Of a stretch of DNA of 64,000 nt, positions 41,902 through 51,879 are shown piece after piece. The position numbers were made by a program, and so were the translations under genes. The notes under the pieces were generated by a model. It had not been told where the DNA came from. It saw only the letters and a list, made by a program, of their open reading frames with translations, and ran no database searches. Within the stretch, counting starts at the first letter, position 1, and the number at the start of each line of letters is the position of its first letter. The stretch is from Bicyclus anynana (lineage: Eukaryota; Arthropoda; Insecta; Lepidoptera; Nymphalidae), in assembly GCF_947172395.1 (NCBI RefSeq), contig NC_069105.1, forward strand, positions 2,356,001-2,420,000, read 5' to 3'.

Positions 41902-43497
41902 CTATTCAGCACATATACTGCAGTGTTCTGCTTCTGCCCATAGATCCTTTGATACATTCTTACTTGCAATCATGGACCTGGCTGCTTCTAAAATTGTTCT
42001 CATATCTCTTTCTGCTTCCCCATTCTGTTGAGGAGTATGCACCACAGCAGTTTGGTGTTGTAAACCATTCTCTTCAACAAACTTTTGCATATCTTTATTG
42101 ACAAATTCGCCTCCATTGTCTGTTCTAATTACTTTAACTTTGAGACCAGTCTGTCTTTCTGCCCAAGTAGCAAACAGCTTTATTTTAGCGAATACCTCAC
42201 TTTTCTTTTCGAGAAAATAAACTGTACGGTAATTAGAAAAGTCATATTTTATCAATAAGAAATATCTAGAACCTCCTATGCTTTGCACCTCCATTGGGCC
42301 ACACACATCAACATGGACCAATTCTAAACACTCTTTGGTATGTTGCTCTCTTTTATAAAAAGATAATCTGTGCATCTTACCTTCTAAGCATGAAACACAT
42401 TTAAAACTGTAACCTGTATAGTTAACGTTATTATTTTTTAATACTTGCTTTACATATTCGACACTTTGGTGACATAGCCTCTCATGCCACTCAGTTAATG
42501 TTGCTAATGCTACAACTTCACCACAAGGACTTTTCTTTGCTTTAAGTACATAATAACTCCCTTCACGATGGCCTAACGCACGTAATGAATTGTCTTTGTG
42601 AATTAAACATTGCCCATTTGAAATAGTTACATTATAACCCTTATTAGTCACACTTGGTATGGAGAACAAGTTAATTTTAATGTCTGGAACATGGAGCACA
42701 CTGTTTATCGTTGAGTCAACATAGTTTTTCCCATTAAACACACTTAGTTTAATATCACCAACACCAACAATAGATAAACGTCTCCCATCTCCAACAACAA
42801 CAAATCTATTTGAAGTTGACAATGATTCATAGTTAGTGAACAAAGAGCGATCTCCTGTCATATGCTCACTCGCTCCACTGTCAATCACCCAGCACTGATT
42901 GAAAGACCTCTTGTCTATGTTATTCAAAAGTTCAATCCTGGAATCTGTTGTTAAAGCTGCTGTAAATGCATTACCCAATTTTTCCTTCTTCAATAAGTGT
43001 TCTCCTATTTCTGTGCCTGTACGCTTGGGACACTCAAACTTCAAGTGATCTCTGGAACCACAGACAAAAGACCTGCGAACATCAGCCTCACTGTGACAAT
43101 TTTTAGCCAAATGCTGTGTACTTCTGCACTTGAAACAGTGTTTGACATATCCATCTCGTCTCTTTACAAATAATGCCATGTTATCCCCTTCTTTATCCTT
43201 CTCTCTACTTTTTAACCTTTCCTCTTCAACAAGCAGGCGTGCCACCATGTCATCATATTTTTGTTTAGACATTTCTACTGATTCCCACGCTGATATAAAA
43301 TGACTGTATTCCTCAGGTAAGGACAGTAAGACTTTGGTGATTAAAAATTTCTCAGACACCTCCTCACCAACCTGTTTTAATTGGCTGGCCATTTCTTGAA
43401 GTTTAGCTAAAAATACAGATAATTCTCCATCTTCAAACTTACATTGAAGAAATCTCTGTTGCAGCATCATGGTACTGGTTGCTGATTTTGCATACAC
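41902..43497 (-). pseudogene. Copia-3 Gag-Pol: nucleocapsid, protease, integrase
   Basis: 531 codons open. Nucleocapsid: one full knuckle CFKCRSTQHLAKNC and a second (VCGSRDHLKFEC) that lacks its first Cys. Protease: CWVIDSGASEHMTGD. Integrase zinc region: EWHERLCHQSVEYV and CVSCLEGK. Integrase core: LVHVDVCGPMEVQSIGGSRY, VIRTDNGGEFVNKDM and PQQNGEAERDMRTILEAARS. The frame is lost near 41902 at the end of integrase. The upstream Gag lies in another frame (43439-43830). Confidence 0.85.
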
Positions 43498-43830
43498 TGT
43501 GTAATTTTAGCCACATATCAGCCGCCGTCTCGCATGTTAAAACATGTACCATAGCCGCTTCACTCAGCCTTGACACGATAATATTCTGTGCTTTTATATC
43601 TCGTTTCATCCAATCTGTTAGATTGGCTTCGGATTTCTTTTCTGTTCCGTTAACCATTAGGAACACATCTGCACTTTTCAATGTAACTGCCACTTGGAAT
43701 TTCCACACATTCCAGTTTTTCTGGCCTTCCAGTCTGATGACATTTGAAGTCGATTCGTCATTGTCTGCAAATCCATCTTTGTGTTTGTGGAACCCCAACG
43801 CGCGTTTTCTTATCTCCACGATGCCTGATG
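43439..43830 (-). pseudogene. Copia-3 Gag N-terminus
   Basis: Reads RLEGQKNWNVWKFQVAVTLK and RDIKAQNIIVSRLSEAAMVH, the N-terminal UBN2-type Gag of Copia elements. A one-base shift near 43480-43495 moves to the frame of the next piece. No clear ATG begins the frame: the first candidate codon near 43819 is GTG, so the start is uncertain. Confidence 0.75.
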
Positions 43831-44012
43831 TCGTACTTTAACCTCCGCACGACCTCTTCCAGACACCGCTTGATTAAATAACCTTTCTTTGTCCTGCTGA
43901 CCACGCACGTTGTTCCTTGCCGCCAACACTAACTACCGTGTTGCATCGATAGACAGATCCCCAGCGATCTTCAACTTCACCTAATCAGAATTATGAGCCT
44001 GGGCGCATAACC

Positions 44013-44103
44013 TGTTAGGACTTGTAGTCCAATAAAACAAAGTGGAACTTGATTAATTCTGTATTAGGTATTAGATCACATAACTATCTCTTACGGGCCG
44101 ACA
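44013..44103 (-). repeat. Copia-3 5' LTR, short or partial
   Basis: On the minus strand it runs tgtcggcccgtaagagatag to agtcctaaca, giving TG...CA over 91 bases. It is followed at once by ggttatgcgcccaggc, a Copia-type primer-binding site pairing with initiator tRNA. Ninety-one bases is short for an LTR, so the left part may be lost. No second copy in the window. Confidence 0.6.
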
Positions 44104-44183
44104 TTACAAAAGTACAGACATTACAGAAAGAGTGGTTCATAGATTAAAGAGAGTGTTGCCAAAGTGAAATATTGTATTGTTTC

Positions 44184-44305
44184 CTCAACAGTACAACGGT
44201 CCATATAAAGTGTTAAGTGAAAGTGAACCAAATGTTACAGTGCAAAAAGGTAACAAAGTTGAGACTGTCCATAAAAACAGAACAAAACCATACGTAACCT
44301 AGTAT
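44184..44305 (+). pseudogene. Ty3 integrase C-terminal fragment
   Basis: Thirty-nine codons ending in a stop: PQQYNGPYKVLSE, then a variable stretch and VHKNRTKPYVT. The GPYKV and R-x-KPY pattern is the end of Ty3/Gypsy pol. Flanks show no further Ty3 sequence. Confidence 0.6.
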
Positions 44306-44505
44306 TAAGTCATAGCTAAGTTGTTTTGTTTATGATAGGTACCTATACATTATAATAGCCGGCTACCATCTAGAATTGTTTAGCGATAGTATTGTATTTC
44401 ATTAAGATTGTTACGTAAGCAAAATACATATTGTATTCTAACTACAAATACGATTCGGAATGTATTTTAAGGTAAAACTCCTAAACATATATTTTAGGAT
44501 ATAAG

Positions 44506-45140
44506 ACAATGATGTGGTCTATGGTACTAAAGCCTTTTCGGAAACCGGCTTGTTCGAGAGGCTGGAAGTCGTCAAACCTATTAGCGAGACGATTCGTAAT
44601 GACTCTCGAGAACAATCCATACGCTGCGGCAGGTTATACAGAAGACTCACGAGTATAACCAGCCACTATGCTTAGCGTTTGTGGACTATGAAAAAGCCTT
44701 CGATTCGGTGGAAACCTGGGCTGTGCTAAGGTCATTGCAGAGACGCCGAATTGATTACAGGTATATCCAAGCGTTGAAGTGCTTGTACGAAAACGCCACA
44801 ATGTCAGTCCGTATTCAGGATCAGACTACGAGACCAATCCAGTTGCAGCGAGGAGTGCGTCAAGGAGATGTGATCTCTCCGAAGCTATTTACCGCCGCAC
44901 TGGAAGACGTCTTTAAGCTTCTGGACTGGGGCGGACTTGGCATCAACATCAATGGCGAGTACATCACTCAACTGCGGTTCGCGGACGATGTAGTCATCAT
45001 GGCACAGACTGGATGACCTTAGTACCATGCTCAATGACCTCAGCAGCGTTTCTCAACAGGTGGGCCTGAAAATGAACATGGGCAAAACAAAAATAATGTG
45101 TAATGCTCATGTATCGCTCCACCCAGTTATAGTTGAGAAC
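44506..45140 (+). mobile_element. RTE LINE, part 1, with inverted 5' segment
   Basis: Bases 44506-44628 encode RTE reverse-transcriptase residues on the minus strand (LFSRVITNRLANRFDDFQPL, EQAGFRKGFSTIDH). From about 44640 the next part of the same protein is on the plus strand: EYNQPLCLAFVDYEKAFDSV, QRGVRQGDVISPKLFTAALE and LRFADDVVIMAQTG. A frameshift near 45020 leads to VGLKMNMGKTKIMCNAHV. A Ty3 element interrupts at 45141 and the RTE resumes at 47507. The inverted-then-direct layout fits twin priming during insertion. Confidence 0.85.
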
Positions 45141-45330
45141 TGTTATAAGTGTTCTCTGCAACCCTTCCTGCTGAACTTTTCACCACCTAAGCCTCTTCCT
45201 AACCGAACTAGCTTCCGCCCGCCAGACCAGCCTTCAGTCTTATCCCGGATTCCATGCCAGACGGTTGTTTTAAATTAATTTGTCAATTATTTCTTTTTTT
45301 AAAAAGGCCTAACCCAGGTCCCCTCTAACA
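45141..45330 (+). repeat. Ty3-B LTR with primer-binding site
   Basis: 190 bases from tgttataagtgttctctgca to ccctctaaca. The primer site tggtggcagcgg follows at 45333-45344. The leader then runs to the gag ATG at 45735. Different in sequence from the Ty3-A LTRs. Confidence 0.75.
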
Positions 45331-45734
45331 TTTGGTGGCAGCGGTGGGATTTCTTGGAAAGTCCCCGGTACCGTCTCCGTATCTGTAAATCGCTTTGTGA
45401 AAAATCTGTAAAACAAAATTGTGTACCTATATGTGTTTTGTGAGTGAAACTTCTGCAAGATCCTGTGCCTTGCTAAAGGCCCTTTGCTGCGCACTGCTCG
45501 TGCTGTAGCCGGCCTTTCTCCATTGCAGCTGGTATAAAGCCGGTTAGCAACAAATAACTACTTCCGTGAAACGTCTCGCACACCGTGTACAATGATAATA
45601 CTAATCTTGTCAGCACTCGTGTGAGTAACCCTTGGTCATTGCGCTTCTCAAAGTTGTATTGTGTTATTTTATAAGGTTTTTGTAATTCGTTTCTAATTTT
45701 AATTATTCAATATTAATAATTCAATACTAATAAA

Positions 45735-46330
45735 ATGGCAGAAAGTAGGTCGCAAAGTCCTAAATTAGAAAGACCCGAAGTCACCGTCACTGACACAGAA
45801 GAAGAAACCTTTTGTGCCCCAGGGCCTACCACAAGATCAATTTCAAAAAAGAAAGTTGCCGCAGTTGCTAAAACAAGTTAGCTTCTGAGGTTCAAAAAGA
45901 TATCCTCTTCAAATACATTCTCTGCCAATTACAGGGTAAAGCACAAACAGCCTGCTCAGTAAAGGAGTTCACAAACTGGCTCCAACTGAAAGAATTCCTA
46001 AAGACCCAGTTTAGTGAAAGAAAACATTACACTCACTTATTAACAGACCTGCAGGAATGTAAACAAACAAACAACGAATCCGTGAGCCAATATGCTTTAA
46101 GGATCGAAACGTACTTATCCAAATTACTAACCGAAATTTCTATCTCCCACGGACATAAAAGTAGGGAGATGATAGGTCGAACGGCAGCAATGGAGGAATT
46201 AGCACTCCATCATTTCCAAATGGGGCTAAGTGCCCGAATTTCCGACATAGTCAGGTGTAAATCTCCAAAGCCCCTAATGAAGCGATCAATATTGCCATCT
46301 CCGAAGAAAAAATCCAACAATTCTTAAATA
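45735..46330 (+). pseudogene. Ty3-B Gag, broken
   Basis: ATG at 45735 opens a 48-codon frame (MAESRSQSPKLERP) that stops at about 45880. The capsid region continues in other frames: DILFKYILCQLQGKAQTACS, EFLKTQFSERKHYTHLLTDL and QYALRIETYLSKLLTEIS to 46326. It is clearly related to the Ty3-A Gag at 17331-18008. Part of the N-terminal capsid appears deleted around 45880. Confidence 0.8.
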
Positions 46331-46499
46331 AACAAAATACACTCAACATGCGCGATAAACCCAATTTCCCAAGGCCGAATCAACAATTTGTACGCCGTGG
46401 ACCAAATCAACCGCCCTTTTCAAATTTGAACCGCCGCGAACAAGTCCGCGCCCGTTTCTCAACTATCAACCTAGGCCAAATGTAACTGTTGGCTCTTTC

Positions 46500-47506
46500 T
46501 CCAATTATTTGCCGGTATTGCAGAGCTCCAGGACACACTCTGGAGCAATGTCGTAAAAGACAGTACAAGATAACTCTCGTTACACAGCCGAACAAAATCC
46601 AACAAGACCGCCTCAACGAGTCCACTTTATGTCCCCCGAAGATGAAAACCTAGTAGAGCAAGGTTACGACACTATCGATGCCGCAACCGAACAAAAAAAC
46701 GATCAACCATCCCGCCTCGGTGTCGGACGGGACTTCACCATGGAGTAAATGGCACCAAACACTGTGTCCCAAAATCAAAAACGAGTCCGCTACATGGACT
46801 TAACACTATCCGCTGTATCCGCTGTATCCACTGTATCCACTGTATCCACTGTATCCGCTGTATCCACTGTATCCACTGTATCCCCTGTATCCCCTGTATC
46901 CTCTGTATCCACTGTACCCACTGTATCCATACAGCCTTCCAAAAGGCCAGCTGAAGTATTCGAAATCTCTAACGATCCTGCAATAATGTTATTACCTCAT
47001 GTGCTCGTAGAATCTCCAATATCCGACATACCATTGTCACTGCTAGTAGATTCAGGATCATCAGTAAGCTTAATTAAACACTCCTGTCTATTGCAAGGAA
47101 ATCCCAAACTTGTGAAAGAAATAATCCAACTAATTACCCAAATCCAACATCACACACCGATTCCATGTCATTGATACAATACACTTACCCTATGATGGAA
47201 TTATAGGTTCCGACATGGTCAATACACATAATTGCAACATTGACTACTCCAATAATTTACTTCACGTCGATAAATCATCCGTAAAATTACATTTTCATGA
47301 ACCATCATATCTGATTCCTCCAAGGTCCGAATTCATAATTGAATGCTCAGTTCGTAACCCTCAAGTAAGAGAAGGAATAATACTAGATCAGAAAATCTCT
47401 GAAAGTCTTTTGATAGCCAATAGTGTAGTTCGTGTGAAGAAAAATAATAGGATAAACATATCAGTAGTAAATACTTCGGAAGAACCCGTAACTCTGAAAT
47501 TGTAGA
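46500..47506 (+). pseudogene. Ty3-B nucleocapsid, protease and start of pol
   Basis: Knuckle CRYCRAPGHTLEQC (CX2CX4HX4C) at about 46510-46551. Frame 46749-47174 has a Ser/Thr/Val repeat tract and the protease LSLLVDSGSSVSLIKHSC (catalytic Asp). Frame 47215-47505 has SYLIPPRSEFIIECSV and VVNTSEEPVTLKL, the linker before RT, and stops at the RTE junction. Several shifts separate the parts. Confidence 0.8.
46808..46929 (+). repeat. Coding nonamer tandem repeat in Ty3-B
   Basis: About thirteen copies of a nine-base unit (mostly actgtatcc) encode a run of Thr/Ala/Pro-Val-Ser tripeptides ahead of the protease. Copies vary at the first codon. Confidence 0.9.
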
Positions 47507-47965
47507 CGAATACGTATACCTAGGACATATGATCCAGTTAGGTAGGTCCAATTTCGAGAAAGAGGTGAACCGTCGAATCCAACTCGGCTGGGCTGCATTT
47601 GGGAAACTTCGCGACATCTTTTCGTCCGAAATTCCTCAGTGCCTGAAGACAAAAGTCTTCGAACAGTGCGTGTTGCCAGTGATGACCTATGGTTCCGAGA
47701 CTTGGTCGCTAACTATGGGCCTCATAAGAAGGCTCAGTCACACAGCGGGCGATGGAACGAGCTATGTTAGAAGTATCTTTGCGTGATCGAATCAGAAATG
47801 AGGAGATCCGCAGAAGAACCAAAGTCACCGACATAGCTCAACGAGTTGCGAAGCTGAAGGGGCAATGGGCGGGGCACATAGTTCGAAGAGCCGATGGACG
47901 TTGGGGTCCCAAAGTGCTGGAATGGCAACTCCGCACTAGTAAGCGCAGTGTTGGCCGACCCCCCA
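47507..47965 (+). pseudogene. RTE LINE, part 2 (C-terminal region)
   Basis: Continues the RTE after Ty3-B: DEYVYLGHMIQLGRSNFEKE, VLPVMTYGSETWSL, then after a shift near 47750 RDRIRNEEIRRRTKVTDIAQ, WAGHIVRRADGRWGPKVLEW and RSVGRPPT. This is the C-terminal end of insect RTE proteins. It ends near 47965 where other repeat sequence begins. A short relic of the same end lies at 50380-50448. Confidence 0.85.
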
Positions 47966-48344
47966 CCAGCAGGGCTAGCACGGGCAAGGGAGAAATTTAT
48001 CCACGGGGAGAGGATAAAACGTTTATCCCCCACACTCGTTTTATCCACTCACCGCGCATGGGCACGCCGGTGGATATAATATCCCCGGTGGATAAACGGA
48101 GGGAAAGACTTGTCAACCCATTTGTATATATCTTATAAATTGGCATTAGGTATATTAATAGTCCGAAATAAACGTAAATTTGATAATATTTGGTTATTTT
48201 GTGCATATTATTTATCTGTTTTCTGTTGGCATTGTTTTGTTTGGTGATTGTTTTTTGCGGTGGTTTGTAGTAGGTATCTATAGTATCTATCATACTAGCG
48301 GACCCGGTTAAGCTTCGTTGTGACATAAGTGCACTTATTCTCTA
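47966..48344. other. Unassigned repeat-like DNA
   Basis: Begins agggctagcacgggcaaggg and holds repeated ttatcc motifs (gtggataa / ttatccac) at 47997-48100, which read like a fold-back or MITE-type end. From 48150 it is AT-rich. No coding frame. I cannot name the family. Confidence 0.35.
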
Positions 48345-48575
48345 TCCCTACTCTACCCTTCTTTACCTCTACCCCTACCCTACCCCTGCCCTACCCCTAC
48401 CCTACCCCTGCCCTACCCCTGCCCTACCCCTGCCCTACCCTACCTCTACCCTACCCCACCACTACCCCACCCCTACCCCACCCCTACCCTACCTCTACCC
48501 TACCCTACCCCACCCCTACCAAACCCCTACCCCACCCCTACCCTACCCCACCCTACCCTACCACTTTTTTAAATT
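48345..48575. repeat. Low-complexity (CCCTAC)n-type tract
   Basis: About 230 bases of pyrimidine-rich repeats built from ctaccc, cctgcc and ctacctct units on the plus strand. It differs from the insect telomere repeat TTAGG/CCTAA. The frame through it is a repeat artefact (Tyr-Pro-Thr-Leu-Pro). Confidence 0.9.
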
Positions 48576-48814
48576 ACCCCGATGATGTAGTGTAGCGCAC
48601 TCACACATAGATTAGTAATGTACTGTATGTATCGTAATGAATAGCCATTTTGTTGATTAGTCAATAAAGTTCTTTCAACGCAGTCAGACGTGTTTAATTG
48701 ACACTACATGCCGCCTCAACCTCACCACAATCTATATTAAAGAAAATAAAAACTTAAAAGGGTTGTTGGTTGACCAACAGACTCTTTTAGTACAGAAGGT
48801 GCTGGATGAGTCCA

Positions 48815-49205
48815 TTTAATTGCGTCAGGGCATGCTCAAAATGTAACGATCGCTTTGTGTCGGAATACCTATTCCACCAATGATAATATTAAAAGGACAC
48901 GGACAGAAAGTGGAATTTAGTGACAATTACCTGCCGTCAGTTTCAATAAAATGTCACCGAATTATTTAACGAAATATAAGACTCAAGGAAAATTTTGTTA
49001 ACCTTCGATGGAGCTTCATCTCACTTAGATTGCAAGTACAATTCCGAACTGCAACCCCTCGATAAATCCTTTGAACATTATTGGGATCAAGAGGTTTTAA
49101 GATACATGTATCAAAATCCTGGAAGACGCATAACGAAAACCAGTTTCAATGCCATTTTCACAAAGGTCTGGTCACAGTGTTTAACCCGTGAAAATATAGT
49201 AAGTT
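48815..49205 (+). pseudogene. pogo-2 transposase fragment
   Basis: Plus frames give GHAQNVTIALC, IPPMIILKGHGQKVEFSDNY, LTFDGASSHLD, ELQPLDKSFEHYWDQEVLRY and MYQNPGRRITKTSFNAIFTK. This is the DDE region of a jerky/pogo transposase from a family different from the 1863-5923 element. A deletion has removed the segment between the second catalytic Asp (FDGASSH) and the QPLD motif. Several frameshifts are present. Confidence 0.75.
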
Positions 49206-50379
49206 TGTAACGCCGTGGATTTTAATTTTTGGTGGTTAAATTTGGAACCTCTAGGGTTGTTTCGAAGGGCAGCGACATCGATGAATTTCGTAGAGATTAC
49301 GAGGTCCGTTGCTAGATGGCGCTTATTTTGGAACCTGAGTCTACTCCTACATCTATCCATTTGCACGCGTCGAGTAGCATGCTGCTAGCGGCGTGAATCT
49401 TTGGAGGCCCGCTTGCCGCTAGACAAAATGGCGGACGTGATGAACGCAACGGCAAGGTCAGCGACCGCGTGGAGTCAACGTCCATCATAAACGTCAGGTC
49501 GTACCTATTCTTTCTTTTGTTTAATGGAGTCATTCTAAAACTTCTATTTTTATTCTTTTTTTTGCAATGATGCGTTACATTAATTGTTAGTGGTAATTCG
49601 GATAAACCGTTCAGATATACAATAAGATTTAAATATGATGATTGTTTGTGATGAGATAATTAGACCTCTTTCGTGAGCGTTTACAATGCAACGGGTTTGT
49701 TGTTCCTTTAGTATAAACGTGTGTAATTGCTAAGCGAATTTAAATGGGATCATCCTTGTGGATTTGACTGGTAGCGATGTGTATTCATAACTTCTAGTGC
49801 GTTGTTCGACGGACCCACTTTAAATACCTAGCCGTGGCAGTGGTTTGGTCAACAAAAATCCAAACGCTATATCGACACCATCAAATCCCCAAGGATTAGA
49901 ATAATAAAACAAATATTTGAGATAACCACTGTTTATTTACAAAGTATGTACAAAGTAACTTAACATTAGGAATCCTTCTATTTTTCACGTAACTTGACCT
50001 ATTTATATTTTTGTCCTTTAGGGTTCCTCATATATTTCTAAGGGATTAGCATTTCTTTTATATTGTAAAAATGTTCATCTAAAAAATATAGAAGCCAAAT
50101 ACCGGTGATTTAACTGTAAAAGTGTTTTTGTTTACTTAACCCTCCATCCTCCTACATGTATAGATCGGAAAGCCAGAATCTCGGTGGCACCATTTGAGAT
50201 TCTGGTCTACAAGCTATGTGTTTGGCTGGTGACGCACTAGGGATTTCATTCAAATCGTTTTCACTAAAATCGGCCAAAACTAAAGGCTTGCAAGTTATAG
50301 TGGTTATCGGGCTTGTTTCCGTTCAATCCTGACATATTACCAGACGATTATCTTAACTTAATTTAACAGTTATCGTAAC
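49206..50379. other. No gene seen
   Basis: Mixed-composition DNA with no supported frame. A GC-richer stretch at 49290-49500 contains inverted-looking gctgctagcggc/gccgctagac motifs. The rest is AT-rich. Confidence 0.4.
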
Positions 50380-50448
50380 TGAGCTGGAATGGCGACCCCG
50401 CACACGATTGCGCAGTGTTGGTGGACCCCCCACTAAATCACAATATCA
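50380..50448 (+). pseudogene. RTE C-terminal relic
   Basis: Reads LEWRPRTRLRSVGGPPT, matching the end of the RTE protein at 47930-47965 (LEWQLRTSKRSVGRPPT). Only about 20 residues remain, followed by non-coding DNA that may be the RTE 3' end. Confidence 0.55.
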
Positions 50449-50904
50449 GCAATATCTCGACACAGATGTCGACAGTACGATTACGTATTTTAAAATGCAA
50501 GGATAGATATATTACATAGATAGTCGGAATTATTTGAATTACTTTGTATGAAAACATAATTTTTTATGCAGTTCGGCTCCTATAAGACTTGTCGACACCT
50601 TGAAGTTATGGGAAATACTCCCGAGCACCCTGTATAGCTCATCTTTTTCCAGCTGTTGGTGAATGTCTTTTGTCATATCAGCAGTTTTTCCAAACATCAT
50701 AAAAACGCCCAAGAAACTATTCTCACTCTCACTAATTGTCGCACTTTCACAATGTCTTTTTCTATACGAACGAATCTAATTATTTGACACATTTGGTCTG
50801 TTTTACTCAAAAATGGTTCCATAATACTTTTTAATAACTGCAACATTTGTTTTCGTTATGTTCACCCAAACATGTTTTTCAGTAATTCAAAATTGAAAGG
50901 TAGG

Positions 50905-51035
50905 GCGAGAATGTTCAGTATTTCAGAACTGAATTATAATAATATGTTTTATCTACTTCCGAACGACGCATTGGCCGTCTCGTTCTCGCAATCTCTTGGT
51001 CTCTCTCTCCTCAAGATGGCGAATAAATTACAATG
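50905..51035 (+). repeat. Pao-family LTR relic
   Basis: Bases from ggtagggcgagaatgttcag onward align with the Pao LTR and its polypurine tract at 11449-11667 (opposite strand): shared tgttcagtattt, gaactgaatt, ttccgaacgac and atggcg. It is diverged and lacks coding sequence, so it is an old truncated copy. Confidence 0.65.
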
Positions 51036-51077
51036 TCATCATACATATACATCACATTATAACCCAAATTTCTCTTT

Positions 51078-51330
51078 ACAGGAGATTCAGGATATGCCCA
51101 ACGCGATTAGCTGATGACTCCTATACTGCACACCACACCTAATACACCTGAAGCTAACTACACAAACATTCAAACCAGAGCGCGCAACACAGTAGAAAGA
51201 AGTATTAGTGTGTTGAAGAAAAGAGGTGTCTTTTGGTTCACAAGACTTTGCACTATAGTCCTGTGAAGGCGGGAAAAATTACAAATGCATGTGTTGTTGT
51301 AGAAGTTATTGGCAAGTTGTAATGTGTTTA
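51078..51330 (+). pseudogene. HARBI1-type Harbinger transposase fragment
   Basis: Starts after a possible splice acceptor (tttacag at about 51075): GDSGYAQRD, LMTPILHTTPNTPEANYTNI, QTRARNTVERSISVLKKR and, in another frame, LHYSPVKAGKITNACVVVEV. The Asp of GDSGY and Glu of VERSISVLK are the second and third catalytic acids. It differs from the Harbinger-3 gene at 39.5 kb. Shifts and stops make it dead. Confidence 0.7.
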
Positions 51331-51477
51331 GGAAAAAGAAGAAGTTTGTACAAATGTCAAATTGTAAAGAACTCAAATAATAAAAGTTACATGTTAAACC
51401 TATTATGAGTTTTTAATTTAATACATGGCTTTAAGCTTTAGCCATCAGGTTATGGACCTCCAGCAAATAAGGTAAAC

Positions 51478-51830
51478 ATGAATAATACCAAAAATAAAGA
51501 CGAAAATAATCTAGATGTTGAGAGATCACAATTTTCCTATACGATATCGAGTCTTCCGTGCATAGAAAAATTGGACGGATGCATGGATTACAGTACGTGG
51601 AAATTCCAGATGGAACTCCATCTAATTCATGGAGATGTACAAGGTAACTAAAGAGATCAAAAGGCTAGAGCTAAAATCTGCTTAATGGTAAAACCATATT
51701 GTTTAGTACATGTTTGTCAAACAAAGACAGCTAAGGAGGCATGAAATCCTTTAAGGATGCGTTTGAGGACAAGGGTCTTTGGCTTACGTACTACGGACTC
51801 TGTTTTTGCTATACGAATTTGACATTTGTG
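51478..51830 (+). pseudogene. Copia Gag fragment
   Basis: ATG at 51478; reads CIEKLDGCMDYSTWKFQMEL, then after a stop ARAKICLMVKPYCLVHVCQT and TAKEA. This is the N-terminal Copia Gag pattern seen in Copia-1 (KLEGVSNYVIWKFNMRHL). No other part of the element is visible. Confidence 0.7.
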
Positions 51831-51879
51831 ATATTATCGAAGGCTTCTGCATAACCCTGGACTACTTGATCATGCCGCC

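Larger units (their letters stand above)
40955..44103 (-). mobile_element. Copia-3, 3'-truncated Copia retrotransposon
   Basis: Minus-strand element. The 5' end is an LTR-like block at 44013-44103 followed by a Copia-type primer site, then gag, protease, integrase and the first part of RT; it stops at 40955 within RT. Frame breaks occur near 43480, 41890 and 41500. No 3' LTR is present. The leader between primer site and gag is about 43830-43996. Confidence 0.85.
45141..47506 (+). mobile_element. Ty3-B, 5' half of a Ty3/Gypsy element
   Basis: LTR 45141-45330 (TG...CA), primer site, gag, nucleocapsid, protease, then a stop at the junction with RTE sequence at about 47506. RT, RNase H, integrase and the 3' LTR are missing. 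RTE codons flank it on both sides with only a few residues lost between them, so this truncated piece seems to sit cleanly in the RTE. Confidence 0.8.

Noticed and set aside
47894..48138. Plus and minus frames after the RTE C-terminus as separate genes
   Set aside because: They run through repetitive ttatccac motifs and lack coding signatures.
48329..48595. Tyr-Pro-Thr-Leu-rich protein
   Set aside because: It is a translation of a simple tandem repeat.
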